Assembly: GCA_001683735.1 (NCBI GenBank)
Contig: LUGG01000003.1
Location: 620,001 to 684,000 of the forward strand
Length of the DNA: 64,000 nt
Direction of reading: 5' to 3'
From: Grifola frondosa
Lineage: Eukaryota; Basidiomycota; Agaricomycetes; Polyporales; Grifolaceae
Part shown: positions 10,796 through 22,094 of the stretch, piece by piece
How the letters are laid out: each line of letters opens with the position of its first letter
How positions within the stretch are numbered: position 1 is the first letter of the stretch
Program-made: the position numbers and the translations under genes
Notes under the pieces: model-generated
Databases searched by the model: none
Seen by the model: the letters and a program-made list of their open reading frames with translations, nothing else
What the model was told of the DNA's origin: nothing

Positions 10796-11285
10796 TAAAC
10801 ATAACAAAAACGTACTAAATCATACATATCACGTGGTGTCCTCATATATGGCGCTGGCCAATGAGAAGCAAGGGCACTTGGGCCGCGCTAGACTCACTGC
10901 CAGTGAGCGCTCAGCGCTGAGCGTGCATCAATCAATGACCTTGGCTGCCGATAGCGTGCGTGGACAACCCGTAGCGGCAGATAGTACTACTTGTGACGTA
11001 GTCATTGCCACGGTAAGCGGCCTCACGTTGGGAATGAATATTATCTCTGACCAGTCTTCAGTGTGAAATCCTCTGTAGCTTTCTCGTAGTTGGCCGTAGG
11101 CATACCATGCCGCAAGCGGTCCGTTATACATGAGAGACCAGATCGCCCACAATATTAGAATCCGGCTTTGCGAGGTCACCATTTGGCCAAAATCACTACT
11201 GAGTTGTATCGTGGAAACTCGGCATGCAGCGATTTTTGTGATGAGAAACATTCCGGTACGTACGTCTGCTCACATACACACTGAG

Positions 11286-11330
11286 TTACTGAGTAAGCTA
11301 TTGCAGCGCCTGAGCCGAAGGGTATAAATA
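11286..11330 (+). promoter_or_regulatory. bZIP-like palindrome and TATA box of the first aryl-alcohol dehydrogenase
   Basis: TTACTGAGTAA at 11286-11296 is a perfect AP-1/Yap1-like palindrome around a central G. TATAAATA follows at 11323-11330, 60 bp before the ATG. The same pair precedes the other two paralogues at similar spacing. Binding by a bZIP factor is inferred. Confidence 0.55.
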
Positions 11331-11389
11331 TGAGGAGATCCTCCACCTACCCTAGCCTATTCTCTTTCGCAGTCCCAAACTAGCAGATC

Positions 11390-12805
11390 ATGTCTAAATT
11401 CTGGGTCCAACCTCCCCCGCCGGCCACAAAGCTCGGCCGCTACCGCCAGCTCTCTCCCCTCGCCGGCGTGCACGTCTCACCCATCTGCCTCGGTGCCATG
11501 AGCATCGGCGACAAATGGGCCGATCTCGGCATGGGCTCTATGGACAAGGAGAGCAGCTTTAAGCTGCTTGACGCATATTACGATGCCGGGGGCAACTTCA
11601 TCGACACCGCCAACAATTACCAGGATGAAACCTCTGAGATGTTCATCGGAGAATGGATGGAAGCTCGCGGGATTCGCGATCAGCTTGTCATCGCGACGAA
11701 GGTGAGCCGCGCATTCTGGAATTTTACGAGATGTTTCTGATCATTTTTGCCTAGTATACGTCGCACTACAAACGCGGCGCCACCGGCATCGAGCAGAAGA
11801 CACACTATGTTGGCAACAACATCAAGGCGCTCCACCTTTCTGTCGAGGAGTCCTTGAAGAAGCTTCGCACCTCGTATATCGACATCCTCTACGTCCACTG
11901 GGTGCGTTGGTCGTGTGTGACATGCGGACGATTCACTGACATTTTCGCAGTGGGACTATGCCACCAGTGTCGAGGAAGTGATGAACGGTCTGCACAACCT
12001 TGTTACTGCCGGGAAGGTCCTGTACTTAGTGCGTGCTATGCCACTTATCGGATAAGTCTGCGTCAAACTAAAGTCGTCACGCAGGGCGTGTCCGACACCC
12101 CTGCCTGGATTGTCTCAAAAGCGAACACCTACGCGCGTATGGCAGGCAAGACGCCATTCGTGATCTACCAGGGCGCGTGGAGCATCCTGCTACGCGACTT
12201 CGAGCGCGACATCATCCCCATGGCTAAGGCCGAAGGTACGTGTATTTTACAGCCACCAATGTGGTTGCTGACGGGGGCGAATTGTCAGGTCTGGCGCTTG
12301 CTCCGTGGAGCGTACTTGCTGCGGGAAAGATCCGGACAGACGAGGAGGAACAGCTGCGACGTGAGACTGGCGAGAAAGGCCGCATGATTATAAACAATGA
12401 TTGGGAGCGCACGGAGGACCAGCGCAAGGTGTGTAAGGCGCTCGAGAAGGTTGCTGCGGAGGTCGGCGCGAAGAGCATCCAGGCGGTCGCGATCGCGTAC
12501 GTGATGCAGAAGACGCCGTACGTCTTCCCAATTATCGGCGGGCGCAAGGTAGAGCACCTGCAGGGCAACATAGATGCTCTGGACATTGCCCTGTCTCCGG
12601 AGCAAGTCAAGTACCTCGAGAGCGCGCTGCCATTCAACCCTGGGTTCCCACACGGCATGATCGTGAGTGGAGATGTTACCATGATGCGAAACGTTGACTG
12701 ACGTGTGCATCGTAGGGCGATGGCTCCTCGTACAACGTGCTGTTCTCCTCGGCGGGCAACTTCGACAAGTGGCCGGCTCAGCAGGCGATTCGTCCTGCAC
12801 AGTAG
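11390..12805 (+). CDS. Aryl-alcohol dehydrogenase (NADP+), copy 1
   Basis: Six exons: 11390-11701, 11755-11901, 11951-12028, 12085-12235, 12289-12662 and 12716-12805, all with GT-AG borders and consistent phase, giving 383 residues. It is an aldo-keto reductase of the fungal aryl-alcohol dehydrogenase type, which interconverts aromatic aldehydes and alcohols in the cytosol using NADPH. The AKR catalytic tetrad is visible: Asp and Tyr in FIDTANNYQ, Lys in VIATK, His in ILYVHWWDY. The nucleotide-binding end has [15 protein letters not shown] and [18 protein letters not shown]. This is the only one of three copies here with an unbroken frame. It lies in unit 1 of a tandem duplication. The likely role is reduction of aldehydes released by lignin attack. 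Confidence 0.93.
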
Positions 12806-14259
12806 ATGGCTCCTGTATAATGGGTCCTCAAGCATCTATTTTTTGTAAATCGGAGAGTGACCCAGATCTATACCTACTTTATGAAGACAATATGATACTT
12901 GCGCTTGAAGTTCTCGCATACTGGTGATGTTGAAAACGATCTTACTTACCAAACTGGGTACCCGATCTTCCTCATTTGGTCTATAGGCGACATCTTCTCT
13001 CCCGATTCAGCCAGCAGTACGGCAGCGGCTGAAGAGTCTCGCATGAATAAAAGAGCTCTCTCATTTAACGAACGATGCTTAGCTTTCCACAACTCTCCCG
13101 CTACGCACATGCGCTCTGTCAAGGTGTTCCACATCATAGCTGCCACCCCCTGCGAACTCAATTCCAATTCTACTTCAAATGACACAGATTTTTTTTTTGA
13201 CATCCCATTCTCGGTCATTTCATCCTCCTTGCGAGCATCGAAGCATAAGGTATCCATGTATTTGTGCCAGGCGACTCGTGAGGCATTGACGGCGATCCGG
13301 AAACTTCCGCCAACCGAATCAGAATCCAAGCAACGCTGGAAAGGGAAACTTCCATGCTTGCGGTGTGTGTTGAAGCTTCTGCTGAACTCTTGTCCTACTC
13401 TACATGACTGAGCATACAAAAACACTTCGCGTCTTCCTACTTCCCGATTGCTTCCTGGTGCGAAAGTCTGTATAAAAGGGCGACCACAGTGACGTACCGT
13501 ACGTAGCTCGCGTTACTCACTGCTCACACCCGACTGTGAACCTTCTGCATACAGCTCACATTGAATCCGACGTGACGAGACTTACGGTTTCGAGACCATT
13601 AAGCTGCATCGCGGTCGCTGAGTGAATAGTGGAAAGCTCGAAGCTTCTGCCATTAATGACGTAATTTGACTACCTCCCAAGTCCGGTGACACGAAAAGGG
13701 AGCGAATGCGTCCTTCTCTTATCTCCTCAGGCTCGGGACCGCGCTAGAGCTGACCATGACTCTCCACGATAATCTTGGCTGCCGATAGCTTGCGTGGACA
13801 ATACATAGCGGCAGATGCTGGTGGAAGCTGGTAAGCGGCCTTGCCTGAGAAGGAACATTATCTCTGACCAGTCTTCAGTGTGAATGTTCTGCAGTGTTCT
13901 CATAGTCGCTTGTAGACATGCCATGCAGCAAGCAATCGTTTTCAAACGAACAGACCGGATCGCCCGCAATATTGGAATCCGGCTTTACGAGGTCGATTAT
14001 TGGTCAAAATCACTGTGCGTCTCGTAGTTGAAGGTCGCACGACCCCTTCCCGGAAGAAGGATGCATAGAAACCCCGCAGTGATTTTTGCGATGAGAAAGG
14101 TTGCGGCAGCGATCGTCGGTGCATACGTATGTTCGCAGACAGTCTGGGTTACTGAGTAAGCCATCGCAGCCCCTGAGACTGGAGTAGAATAAATACAGGG
14201 AGCCCTCCACTGACTGCATCCCATCCTTGCCTTCATTTCCCATTATCCACAAGTCAACC
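12806..14259. other. Intergenic: duplicated flanks, orphan peroxygenase promoter
   Basis: 12890-13480 matches 15780-16346, the region leading into the heme-thiolate peroxidase, but ends here after GTCTGTATAAA without that gene. 13480-13770 shows no gene. 13771-14259 is the promoter region of the second aryl-alcohol dehydrogenase and matches 10940-11389. Confidence 0.6.
14149..14195 (+). promoter_or_regulatory. bZIP-like palindrome and TATA-like box of aryl-alcohol dehydrogenase copy 2
   Basis: TTACTGAGTAA at 14149-14159 is followed by AATAAATA at 14188-14195. The arrangement matches that in front of copies 1 and 3. Confidence 0.5.
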
Positions 14260-15687
14260 ATGTCTACATTCTGGACTGAAGCTCCCGCGCCGGCCACCAA
14301 GCTCGGCCGTTACCGCCAGCTCTCTCCCCTCGCCGGCGTGCACGTCTCGCCCATTTGTCTCGGTGCGATGAGCATCGGCGACAAATGGGCCGATCTCGGC
14401 ATGGGCTCCATGAACAAGGAGAGCAGCTTTAAGCTTCTCGACGCGTACTACGAGGCCGGGGGTAACTTCATCGACACTGCCAACAATTACCAGGATGAAA
14501 CATCTGAGATGTTCATCGGGGAATGGATGGAGGCGCGCGGGATTCGCGACCAGCTTGTCGTTGCGACAAAAGTGAGCTGTGCGTTCTGACTGCATATGGA
14601 TGCTTACGTGCCATTTCTTACCATTATTGCCTAGTACACGTCGTTCTACAAACGCGGCTCAATCGACCCCGGGCAGAAGATACATTACATCGGCAACAAC
14701 ATGAAGGCTCTCCATCTTTCCGTCGAGGACTCCTTGAAGAAGCTTCGCACCTCGTACATTGACATTCTCTACCTCCACTGGGTGTGTTGGTTGTACTGAC
14801 ATGCGGACGGCTCACTGACATTTTGACAGTGGGACTACACCACCAGCGTCGAGGAAGTGATGAATGGCCTGCACCACCTCGTCGCTGCTGGAAAGGTCCT
14901 CTATCTTGTGCGTGCATTGCTTCTTGTCATATATCATTGCGTGAAGCTGAATGGGCCGCGCAGGGTGTGTCTGACACCCCGCGTGGGTCGTCTCAAAAGC
15001 GAACAACTACGCGCGTATGGCGGGCAAGTCGCCGTTCGTGATCTATCAGGGCGCGTGGAGCATCCTGCAGCGCGATTTCGAGCGCGACATTATCCCCATG
15101 GCCAAGTCCGAAGGTACAGTTTTATCAGAGTAACTACGATGTGTTCGCTGACGCGGACAAATCGTCAGGTCTGGCTCTTGCTCCTTGGAATGTGCTCGCC
15201 GCGGGAAGGATTCGGACAGACGAGGAGGAACAGCGGCGACGCGAGACTGGCGAAAAAGGTCGCACGATCTTCGGGGATTGGTGGGAGCGCTCGGAGGACG
15301 AACGCAAGGTGTGCAAGGCCCTCGAGAAGGTTGCCGCAGAGGTCGGCGCAAAAAGCATCCAGGCAGTCGCGATCGCATACGTGATGCAGAAGACACCATA
15401 TGTGTTCCCGATTATTGGCGGGCGCAAAGTAGAGCACCTTCAGAGCAATATTCACGCTCTGGACATCGCGCTGTCTCCGGAGCAGGTCAAATATCTCGAG
15501 AACGCGCTACCGTTCAACCCTGGGTTCCCAAACGAGATGATTGTGAGTGCCGGTGTTATCATGATGCTAACTCCTTTGACTGATGTGTGCATTTTAGGGC
15601 GATGGCTCCGGGTACAGCACGTTTCACCTGTCGGCGGGCATTTTTGACAAATGGCCGGCTCAGCAGGCGATTCGTCCCGCGCAGTAG
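14260..15687 (+). CDS. Aryl-alcohol dehydrogenase, copy 2 (single frame break)
   Basis: The exon layout is the same as copy 1: 14260-14571, 14635-14781, 14830-14907, 14964-15113, 15169-15542 and 15598-15687. The tetrad residues ([23 protein letters not shown]) and the cofactor end are kept. In exon 4 one base is missing at about 14981, between the Thr-Pro and Ala-Trp codons, when compared with copies 1 and 3. All later codons and splice sites are intact in the shifted frame, so either a sequence error or a very recent inactivation is possible. I start at 14260; an in-frame ATG at 14227 lies in the 5' leader and has no counterpart in the other copies. Confidence 0.85.
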
Positions 15688-16381
15688 ACGGGCACTGGGT
15701 TGTCAAAAATGCATTGATTTGCATAGTGCAAAACGACCCACCTAAATCACCTCCGTATCATGTTGCTGAGAGGAAAATATGACAGTGATACTTGCGTTTG
15801 AAGCGATCTTAGTTACCAAATTGAGTACCCGATCTTCCTCATTCGGCTTATGGGCGTCATCCTATCTCTTCTTCTACGTTGTCTTCTCTCTCAATCCAGC
15901 CAGCAGTACGGTAGCAGTGTAAAAAGAGCTCTCTCATTTCACGAACAGTTTTTAGCTTTCCCCAACTCTCCCGCTATGCGCAAGCGCTCTGTCAAGGTAT
16001 TCAAGATCATAACTGCCACACCTGCGAACCCAATTCCAATTCTGTTTCATTGCCACGAGTTTGTTTGCATCTCATTCTATCCCCGGTCATTTTATTCTTC
16101 TTGCGAGCACCGATGCAGAAGATATCCATGAATTTGTGGACTGCAGCGCATGTATTGACGGCGACTCGGAAGCTTCCGCCCAACGGCGAATCAGAATCCG
16201 AGCAATGCTGGAAAGGGAAACCTTCCATGCTTGCGGTATGTGTTGACGTCTTAGCTGAACTCATGTCCTACTCTACATAGCTAAACTTTACCCAAACATG
16301 CTTCACGTCTTCTTACGTCCTGACGCCAAGGTCTGTATAAAGGAGGGCCAGGGAATCGCATCCCTTATCGACCCCACCACG

Positions 16382-17467
16382 ATGGCCGACTCTTTCCTCG
16401 TCACCGCGTTCGAGCGCATCCTCCTCGGGCTCGTTTCTTCCTTCGTTGATGCTCTAACAAATGTCGGCGTGCTCGTCTGGGATATCTCTCTCACGTTGTA
16501 CAATGTCGTCGCACCCAACAGACCTGCCAATCACGTCGTACCAGCGGGATATCCGGGAGCTGGGGGATTATGGCCTCAGTACGTCGCCCCCGAGGAGGGT
16601 GACAGCAGGTGCTCATGCCCCGCGCTAAATGCTATGGCAAACCACGGTGAGCACCGCCAGCTCTTGCAGGCATTTATATGGATGCTCACCGTGCCGCAGG
16701 AATCCTGCCGCACTCGGGGCGCGGCATCTCGTTCCGCGAGATGAACGCTGCGATCCGCGCGACGTACAACTTCGCGCCGACGTTCTGCTTCTTCGTGCCA
16801 CACTACGCCGCGAACTTTCTGAACCGGAGCTACTGGACGGGCACTTTCGACCTCGGCGACCTGGATGCGCACAACTGCATCGAGCACGATGCCTCGCTCA
16901 CGCGTATGTTCACACTTTTTACATTCGTTGTCCGTGGCCAGCGCTCACGCGCGTGCGCAGGTGACGACCAGCATGTGGCGGGAGACCAGGCGAAGCCGTG
17001 CGTCCCGTTGATCGAGGAGCTCCTTGCGAGCGCGAGCGGGCCAGGTGGCGACCTGACCACTGCAGACCTGTCCCGTTTCTCGGGCAAGCGCCGCGTGCAG
17101 GCACAGCAGCGCAACCCGCGCTTCACCCTCGCGTTCCCACACAAGCTGTTCAGCAGCTCCAAGTGCGTTTCTCCCCTTCTGCACTTGTCTCGCCTCTGGC
17201 TGATTTGTTGTGGGGTGGTCCAGCTCGTCGACGATGCTGACGATTTTTGGAGGAAAGTCGAAGGACCTGCGGACGGTGCTGCTGGAGGAGCGAATCCCCG
17301 AGGGGTGGCAGCCGCGCATCAGGCATCCGATGGGGCTGACGATGACCGCGTTCCAATTGACGGTGCTGCGGGTCGAGCTGGGGATCAGGGAGGAGGTGGA
17401 TGGGTCATTCGCAGGCTGGAGTGCGCTCAAGGGAGGCAAAAAGGCCGGTGAGCGGCCCAAATTATAA
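16382..17467 (+). CDS. Heme-thiolate peroxidase (chloroperoxidase/peroxygenase type), copy 1
   Basis: Exons 16382-16646, 16700-16903, 16961-17162 and from 17224. The axial-cysteine motif is DSRCSCPALNAMANHG, with Ser-Cys-Pro in place of the usual Pro-Cys-Pro. The acid-base motif is IEHDASLTR, the EHD-S-R pattern of the short peroxygenases. The family uses H2O2 to oxygenate or peroxidise aromatics and alkanes. Residues 5-40 form a hydrophobic N-terminal segment (ERILLGLVSSFVDALTNVGV and onward) that looks like a membrane anchor, not a cleaved signal. Reading straight on, the stop is at 17465-17467. An alternative last intron 17448-17494 would end the protein KKAV at 17499, closer to copy 2. 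The TATAAA sits about 45 bp upstream. A convergent paralogue follows. Confidence 0.85.
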
Positions 17468-17499
17468 ATACGGTGCTTACTCGCTCTTATACAGTGTGA

Positions 17500-18232
17500 G
17501 TCACTCAAAACCGACACCTCGGGCATGGGAAAATGGTGGTCGTATCTGTCACCGGAAAGAATATTGAATTATCTTGAAAATAGCGCCATTCGACTCGGAT
17601 TGATTGCAGCTTTCAAATGACCTCACTCCCATCACGAAATTCGAAGTTCTAAAAATTTGACCCCTCCAAAATCTGAATTTGAAGCGGAGTCTAGTCGGAG
17701 TTACCATATATGGTAATTTATCAGTGGCAATTGTGGCGTGCCGTCACAGCCGACCACCAAAAGAGGGAGGTGGATTACATCCCAAATACTTCACCTCAGT
17801 GTTCTCCGAAGCACCCCATTCTCGATTCCGACCTTGCTACCCTTTCCTAGTGATCATACCATCCCTTTGCATGAAGGAGAATACAACTTATAATAAAATA
17901 GGGAGTGTCAGACTCCCAACAGCCTTTAGAGCAATATTCTAGTACTGTTATAACATACCAATATATATTCTAACTTTCCACATTGATAATTGCGTGAGAT
18001 ATGAACACTTTTTTTTGAGTCCAAAAATCTGAATGATTACGTAATCACCGCGATTTTCGGAAATGCAGAATTACGGATATTTTGGCCATGTTCTGTCCTA
18101 GATTTTTTTCTGGCGGCCTCCGGCGGCTTGTGGAAGGCGCTACGGAGGCGCCGGCTCTTAGTGACCTGCACTGTATGATTCTGGATTTGAACATTTTCAC
18201 ATCATCCTTCAATTCATGAATCCTATTTTGTC
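17500..18232. other. AT-rich intergenic stretch, no gene seen
   Basis: Lies between the two convergent heme-thiolate peroxidases and holds their 3' flanks. It is AT-rich from 17640 to 18060, with a GC-rich segment at 18110-18160. No coding or RNA feature is supported. Confidence 0.5.
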
Positions 18233-18328
18233 GCCCGCCTAGCTCAATCGGATAGAGCGTCAGACTCTTATCTGCATCTGTGGCCAGAGGCGATCTGAAG
18301 GCTGCGAGTTCGACCCTCGCGGTGGCTA
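18233..18328 (+). tRNA. tRNA-Lys (anticodon CTT) with 22-nt intron, imperfect acceptor stem
   Basis: The D arm GCTC...GAGC begins at 18242. The anticodon stem TCAGA 18260-18264 pairs with 18294-18298. Anticodon CTT is at 18267-18269, with an intron at 18271-18292. The T arm GCGAG/CTCGC is 18304-18320 around TTCGACC. The acceptor strand 18233-18239 does not pair fully with 18321-18327: position 2 is a C-C mismatch, as if one G were missing from a GGTGGGC. It could be a sequence error or a tRNA pseudogene. Confidence 0.65.
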
Positions 18329-18680
18329 GAGTTCTATTTTGCAGCGCGTTGCAGCGTTTTCAGTGCTTGAAATGTACTTAGTGCCTCATTGTAATTTTAA
18401 TTGCCACAACGCTTGAATCTGAAATACGTTCGATCAGCTTGCCATTCCTTTAACTGCTTTGACTGTGGAGTCGTCCTGGTAGATGCTCCGATTTGGATTC
18501 ATCGATCCTCTACCGAGGAGTGTCCATGCGTAAGTACCAAAGCTTCTCCCTTCTCAACTGAACATTAAGACCCAATTAATACGAACGGTGGAAAAAAAAA
18601 GGACATGCATTTTGTTAACCAGCCCCGAGTTACGAAAACACAATTAGCCTTGGTGCGAATTAGCATTTCATCCCATCTAC

Positions 18681-19740
18681 TCAAGCGGCCTTCTTCACTT
18701 GAGAAGCAGAAGCACCAGCCCCCGAGAACTCGCCGTCGACCTCCTCTTTAACACCGAGCTCGACCGCCAGCACCGTCCACTGGATCTCCGAGACGGTGAG
18801 CCCCATCGGGCGACGCACGCGCGGCTGCCACCCGTCCGGGATGCGCTCCTCGAGGAGCACCGAGCGCAGGTCCTTCACCACGCCGCCCCATACCGTCAGC
18901 ATGAGCGCAGAGCTGCGCGCAGCACGATCAGCATGACACACAGGATAAGAGAAGCGCGACGCACTTGGAGGAGCCGAAGAGCTTGAGCGCGAAGGAGAGG
19001 CTGAAGCGCGAGTTGCTTTTCTTTGACTGCACGCGGCGCTTGCCTGTGAAGCGCGCAAAGTCTGCAGAGGTGAGGTTCCCCCAGGCCCCGTCCCGCTCCC
19101 GAGGAGTTCCTCGATGATTGGCACGAACGGCTTATCTTGGTCGCCCGCCACATGCTGGTCGTCACCTGCACAGATGCGTGAGTACCAAATGTTAGCGTGA
19201 GGACCCGACGTGCGACGCACGGGTAAATGAGGCGTCGTGTTCGATGCAGTTGTGCACGTCGAGGTCGCTGAGGTCGAGCGTGTCCGTCCAGTAGCTGCGG
19301 TTCAAGAAGTTCGCAGCCTGCGCAGGACCGAAGAACCCGAACACGGGCGACACGTTGTACGTCGCGCGGATCGCGGTGCCCAGCTCGCGGAACGTGATCC
19401 CGCGCCCCGAGTGCGGGAGGATGCCTGTACGGGTATTCTAGTCAGCGGGGAGAGGTGGCGCACGCGGGAACGCACCATGGTTCGCAAGTGCGTTCAGCAT
19501 CGGGCACGCGCACCTGCTGTCGCCTTCTGCTGGGGGAACGTATTGCGGCCAGAGTCCGCCCGCGCCGGCGTGCCCGGGCGGGACGACTTTGTTTGCAGGC
19601 TTTTTGGGCAGGACGAGGTTGACGAGGGTGAGAGCGACGTCCCAGATGGCGAGGCCGATGACGACGAGGACCAGGCTCACGGCGGAGATGGTCTCCTGCA
19701 CGATGCGCTTAAATGCGATGACCACGAAGGAGTTCGCCAT
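18681..19740 (-). CDS. Heme-thiolate peroxidase, copy 2 (single frame break)
   Basis: Exons 19740-19476, 19424-19221, 19165-18965 and 18912-18681, with the same splice positions as copy 1. The motifs are DSRCACPMLNALANHG (axial Cys) and IEHDASFTR (acid-base Glu). The N-terminus has a long hydrophobic helix (AVSLVLVVIGLAIWDVALTL), a likely membrane anchor. Exon 3 is 201 nt against 202 nt in copy 1; the missing base falls in the run of five identical bases at 19078-19082, after which the copy-1-like sequence continues in another frame. The stop follows VKKAA. The gene converges on copy 1, as an inverted duplicate. It should be an H2O2-dependent oxygenase acting at or near a membrane. Confidence 0.82.
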
Positions 19741-20820
19741 GGTGGTGGCGGTATATGGGCTCGAAGGCGGGGGTTATTGCAACTTTATTCAGTGCCCAGG
19801 CGCTACCGGAGGTCGAAGGCAGGGTGCGTGGCATCCGGATGCATGTTTTTCGACAAATGCAGTTATCAAAACGACAAGTGAATGGAGGAAGTGCGGCAAG
19901 GTGTCGAAGGTGGCCCTGTGCCGCTGGTATGGAAGCTGTTTTGCAGCTTCTCAGCATGGGAGCTTTGAACCGCCATTCAAAAATCGCCGGGGAAAGATAG
20001 ATACGGAGTGGCTGATCTCCAAGTTGCTGGAAAGAATGTCAAGTTCAGGTTCCTCTATGATTCGAGAACTGCACGAACGGTGAGAAATGCGGAGTCTGTG
20101 GAGGCCATATCTTGTGGTTGCAGGGTACTATCACCACATTGCATACGCGGTGGTGAAATAACTGGACTTCTGTTCGGGAGCCATATATAACGCGGCCCTT
20201 GATGTGTGGAATACGTCAAGCTGGTTCGTTTCAGCCAAAGACGACCCAACATTCATATTCAGCCGTCACGGCTATTTCCGCCGGAAGGCGTCTCTCGAGG
20301 TCTGTTGTCCTCGTGTGGGAATGAATGGGCACATGAGCTGATTCATTGGAGGGGTTGGTCGAAGTCTATCTCACCTACCAATCTGGTAGCCCAGCATTCA
20401 TATACAGACGAGCATCCGTGCATCTGTTTGACACGATATCCCAGCAGCGGCTAGAATAGCAGTGAGGTTGTCTCGGTTAAGCAGCTACGGCTCTACTCTA
20501 GCACTGGGCGTCTGGCAGATCAAACCCCGGATGTAATCAATTATTGTCTAATATGTTATTTGGGAGAGTAAGCTCACCTCATGCCGACGTTAATGACAGC
20601 CCAATGGAAACATTAGTAAACCCTACAACTAAAACAACTCTGCTAATAATTTAGAGGTGTTCCATATTACGTTCGATGTTGCTGCTTGCTCATTCGCGCC
20701 ACCCAAGGCGGTGACCCTTCCTAATAAGTAGCAATTGCCAAATCCGGAAGGCGTCAAACACAACAATCGGGATTTAGGACTCAACAAGTAATTCGTGGTA
20801 TCCACTACAAACAGAATGGC
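19741..20820. other. Intergenic, no supported gene
   Basis: Contains the promoter of the copy-2 heme-thiolate peroxidase on the left. The rest, up to the 3' end of the DUF4430-type gene, has only short frames with no recognisable content. Confidence 0.45.
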
Positions 20821-21644
20821 TTACAGTAACACCAAAATCTCCACAGCATTTGACCTGAGGGAGTCTTCGCGCCCCGCCTTGAAAGCCCGTGTACCTGGCG
20901 ATGTAAAGGTGAATGAAACCTCCCCATTCGCATCTGATAACTCCTCCAAACTGGCACCCGGACCATCCCCCGTCTCCACAACTTGCGCGCCTTCAATAGC
21001 CGTGCCCGACATCCCATCTGTTACGGTGAGCGTTATGCGCTCGCCGACGCGTACACTGGACGGGCCGCTCAAGCTGAGGAAGTGTGCCTTGTTGAAAGCA
21101 TCGAACGCCCAGAGGACGCGATCGCCGCGCTGCACCTCCTGTTGGCAGCCGCCAACGGGCGTAAACTGGAAGTTGAGAAGTAAGCCCCAGAATTGAGTCG
21201 TGGTCTCCGCGGAAGAGGCGATGCGCGTGATGAAGAAGTCGTCGAATGTGGGATCAAAAGTTCTATGGGCGACCGAATGAACATCGGGCTGAAGCACGTC
21301 ATTACGCGGGAAGCAACCTACCCATCCCACGTGAATCTGGCGAGCTTCGACGCGTCGTCGAGGGCGCTCGTGCAGGTTGGGCCGGGTGTCAGGTTTGCAT
21401 TGAGGTTGGTGCCGTCGCAATGATGTGTGCCTCCAGAAACCGTGGTAACATTGTGTCCGCGAGTGAAGATGGGCCCCTCGAAGATGGTGTTATTGGCGCC
21501 TTCGATGCGGAGGTTCACAACGGCACCAGCGTCAGAGGAGGGTACATCCTGCGCGCGAGCAGAGTAGTTCGGAAGAGCTGCGACGACACTGAACAGTGCT
21601 GTCCCAAATAGCAGGAAGATGCGGAGGGCGGCAAAGGCCTGCAT
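20821..21644 (-). CDS. Secreted DUF4430-type protein with Ig-like C-terminal domain
   Basis: Two exons, 21644-21322 and 21262-20821, joined in phase to give 254 residues without frame problems. Residues 1-24 are a signal peptide (MQAFAALRIFLLFGTALFSV). The middle has LRIEGANNTIFEGPI, SSAETTTQFWGLLLN, FTPVGGCQQEVQRGDRVLWA and FDAFNKAHFLSL, as in fungal DUF4430 domain proteins. The last 90 residues resemble a bacterial Ig-like beta-sandwich (RVGERITLTVTDG and SDANGEVSFTFTSPGTRAFK). Its role is unknown; it is presumably a secreted binding or cell-wall protein. It is transcribed divergently from ribosomal protein eS30. Confidence 0.8.
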
Positions 21645-22094
21645 CTGTGTCCACAGAAATCACGGAAGGGTGGGACAGAGCATTTTTATAACCATCCCGG
21701 CACTTATACAGCAGAGTAGACAGCGCGAGATCCACAAGTTATGCAGGCCAGGGGTCAATTCTGTGCAGGATCATCACGGGTTTTCAAGTCAACAGGTAAG
21801 ATGACAGCGGCGAGAACCAGAGTTGCCTCCCGAGGACCCAGTGCAATATATTTGAGAGACACACGTCAGCTAGATTTCCCATGAAGCCCATCGATGTGTC
21901 CAAGGAGACATGACATGGGTATACCAAACGTTGTTTGCAAGCGAGAGGGAACGAGAGGAAGGCAGTTTCCGCCACATCGCACCAAAAAGGCAAATGCGCC
22001 AGCATTCGGAGTTTCAAATGTGAGTCTGGGACTATACAGGACCACTTGCCTCATTCATCGACAGCGACCACCTCCTCCCCGACAGCAAGAAAAT

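Larger units (their letters stand above)
10940..13480 (+). repeat. Tandem segmental duplication, unit 1
   Basis: Upstream flank (from CTTGGCTGCCGATAGC), aryl-alcohol dehydrogenase gene and downstream flank all recur in the same order at about 13771-16346. The downstream similarity ends with GTCTGTATAAA at about 13467-13477. In unit 2 the matching sequence is the core promoter of the heme-thiolate peroxidase at 16382; here no such gene follows. Confidence 0.8.
13771..16346 (+). repeat. Tandem segmental duplication, unit 2
   Basis: Second copy of the block at about 10940-13480, carrying the second aryl-alcohol dehydrogenase. Its right end abuts, and supplies the TATA region for, the heme-thiolate peroxidase at 16382. 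Confidence 0.8.

Noticed and set aside
10662..11066. Plus-strand open frame of 134 codons across the right end of the MITE
   Set aside because: It crosses the element border and target duplication and has no recognisable domain.
15046..15455. Long minus-strand open frames opposite the aryl-alcohol dehydrogenase exons (also 12224-12835 and 35863-36288)
   Set aside because: They recur antisense to the conserved exon in all three copies and simply reflect GC-rich codon composition of the real gene.
19237..19881. 214-codon plus-strand open frame rich in Asp, Glu, Arg and Val
   Set aside because: It is antisense to the first exons of the copy-2 heme-thiolate peroxidase, whose motifs and splice sites are clear.
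20455..20530. Possible small RNA gene or tRNA-like sequence
   Set aside because: No cloverleaf with paired acceptor, anticodon and T stems could be drawn.
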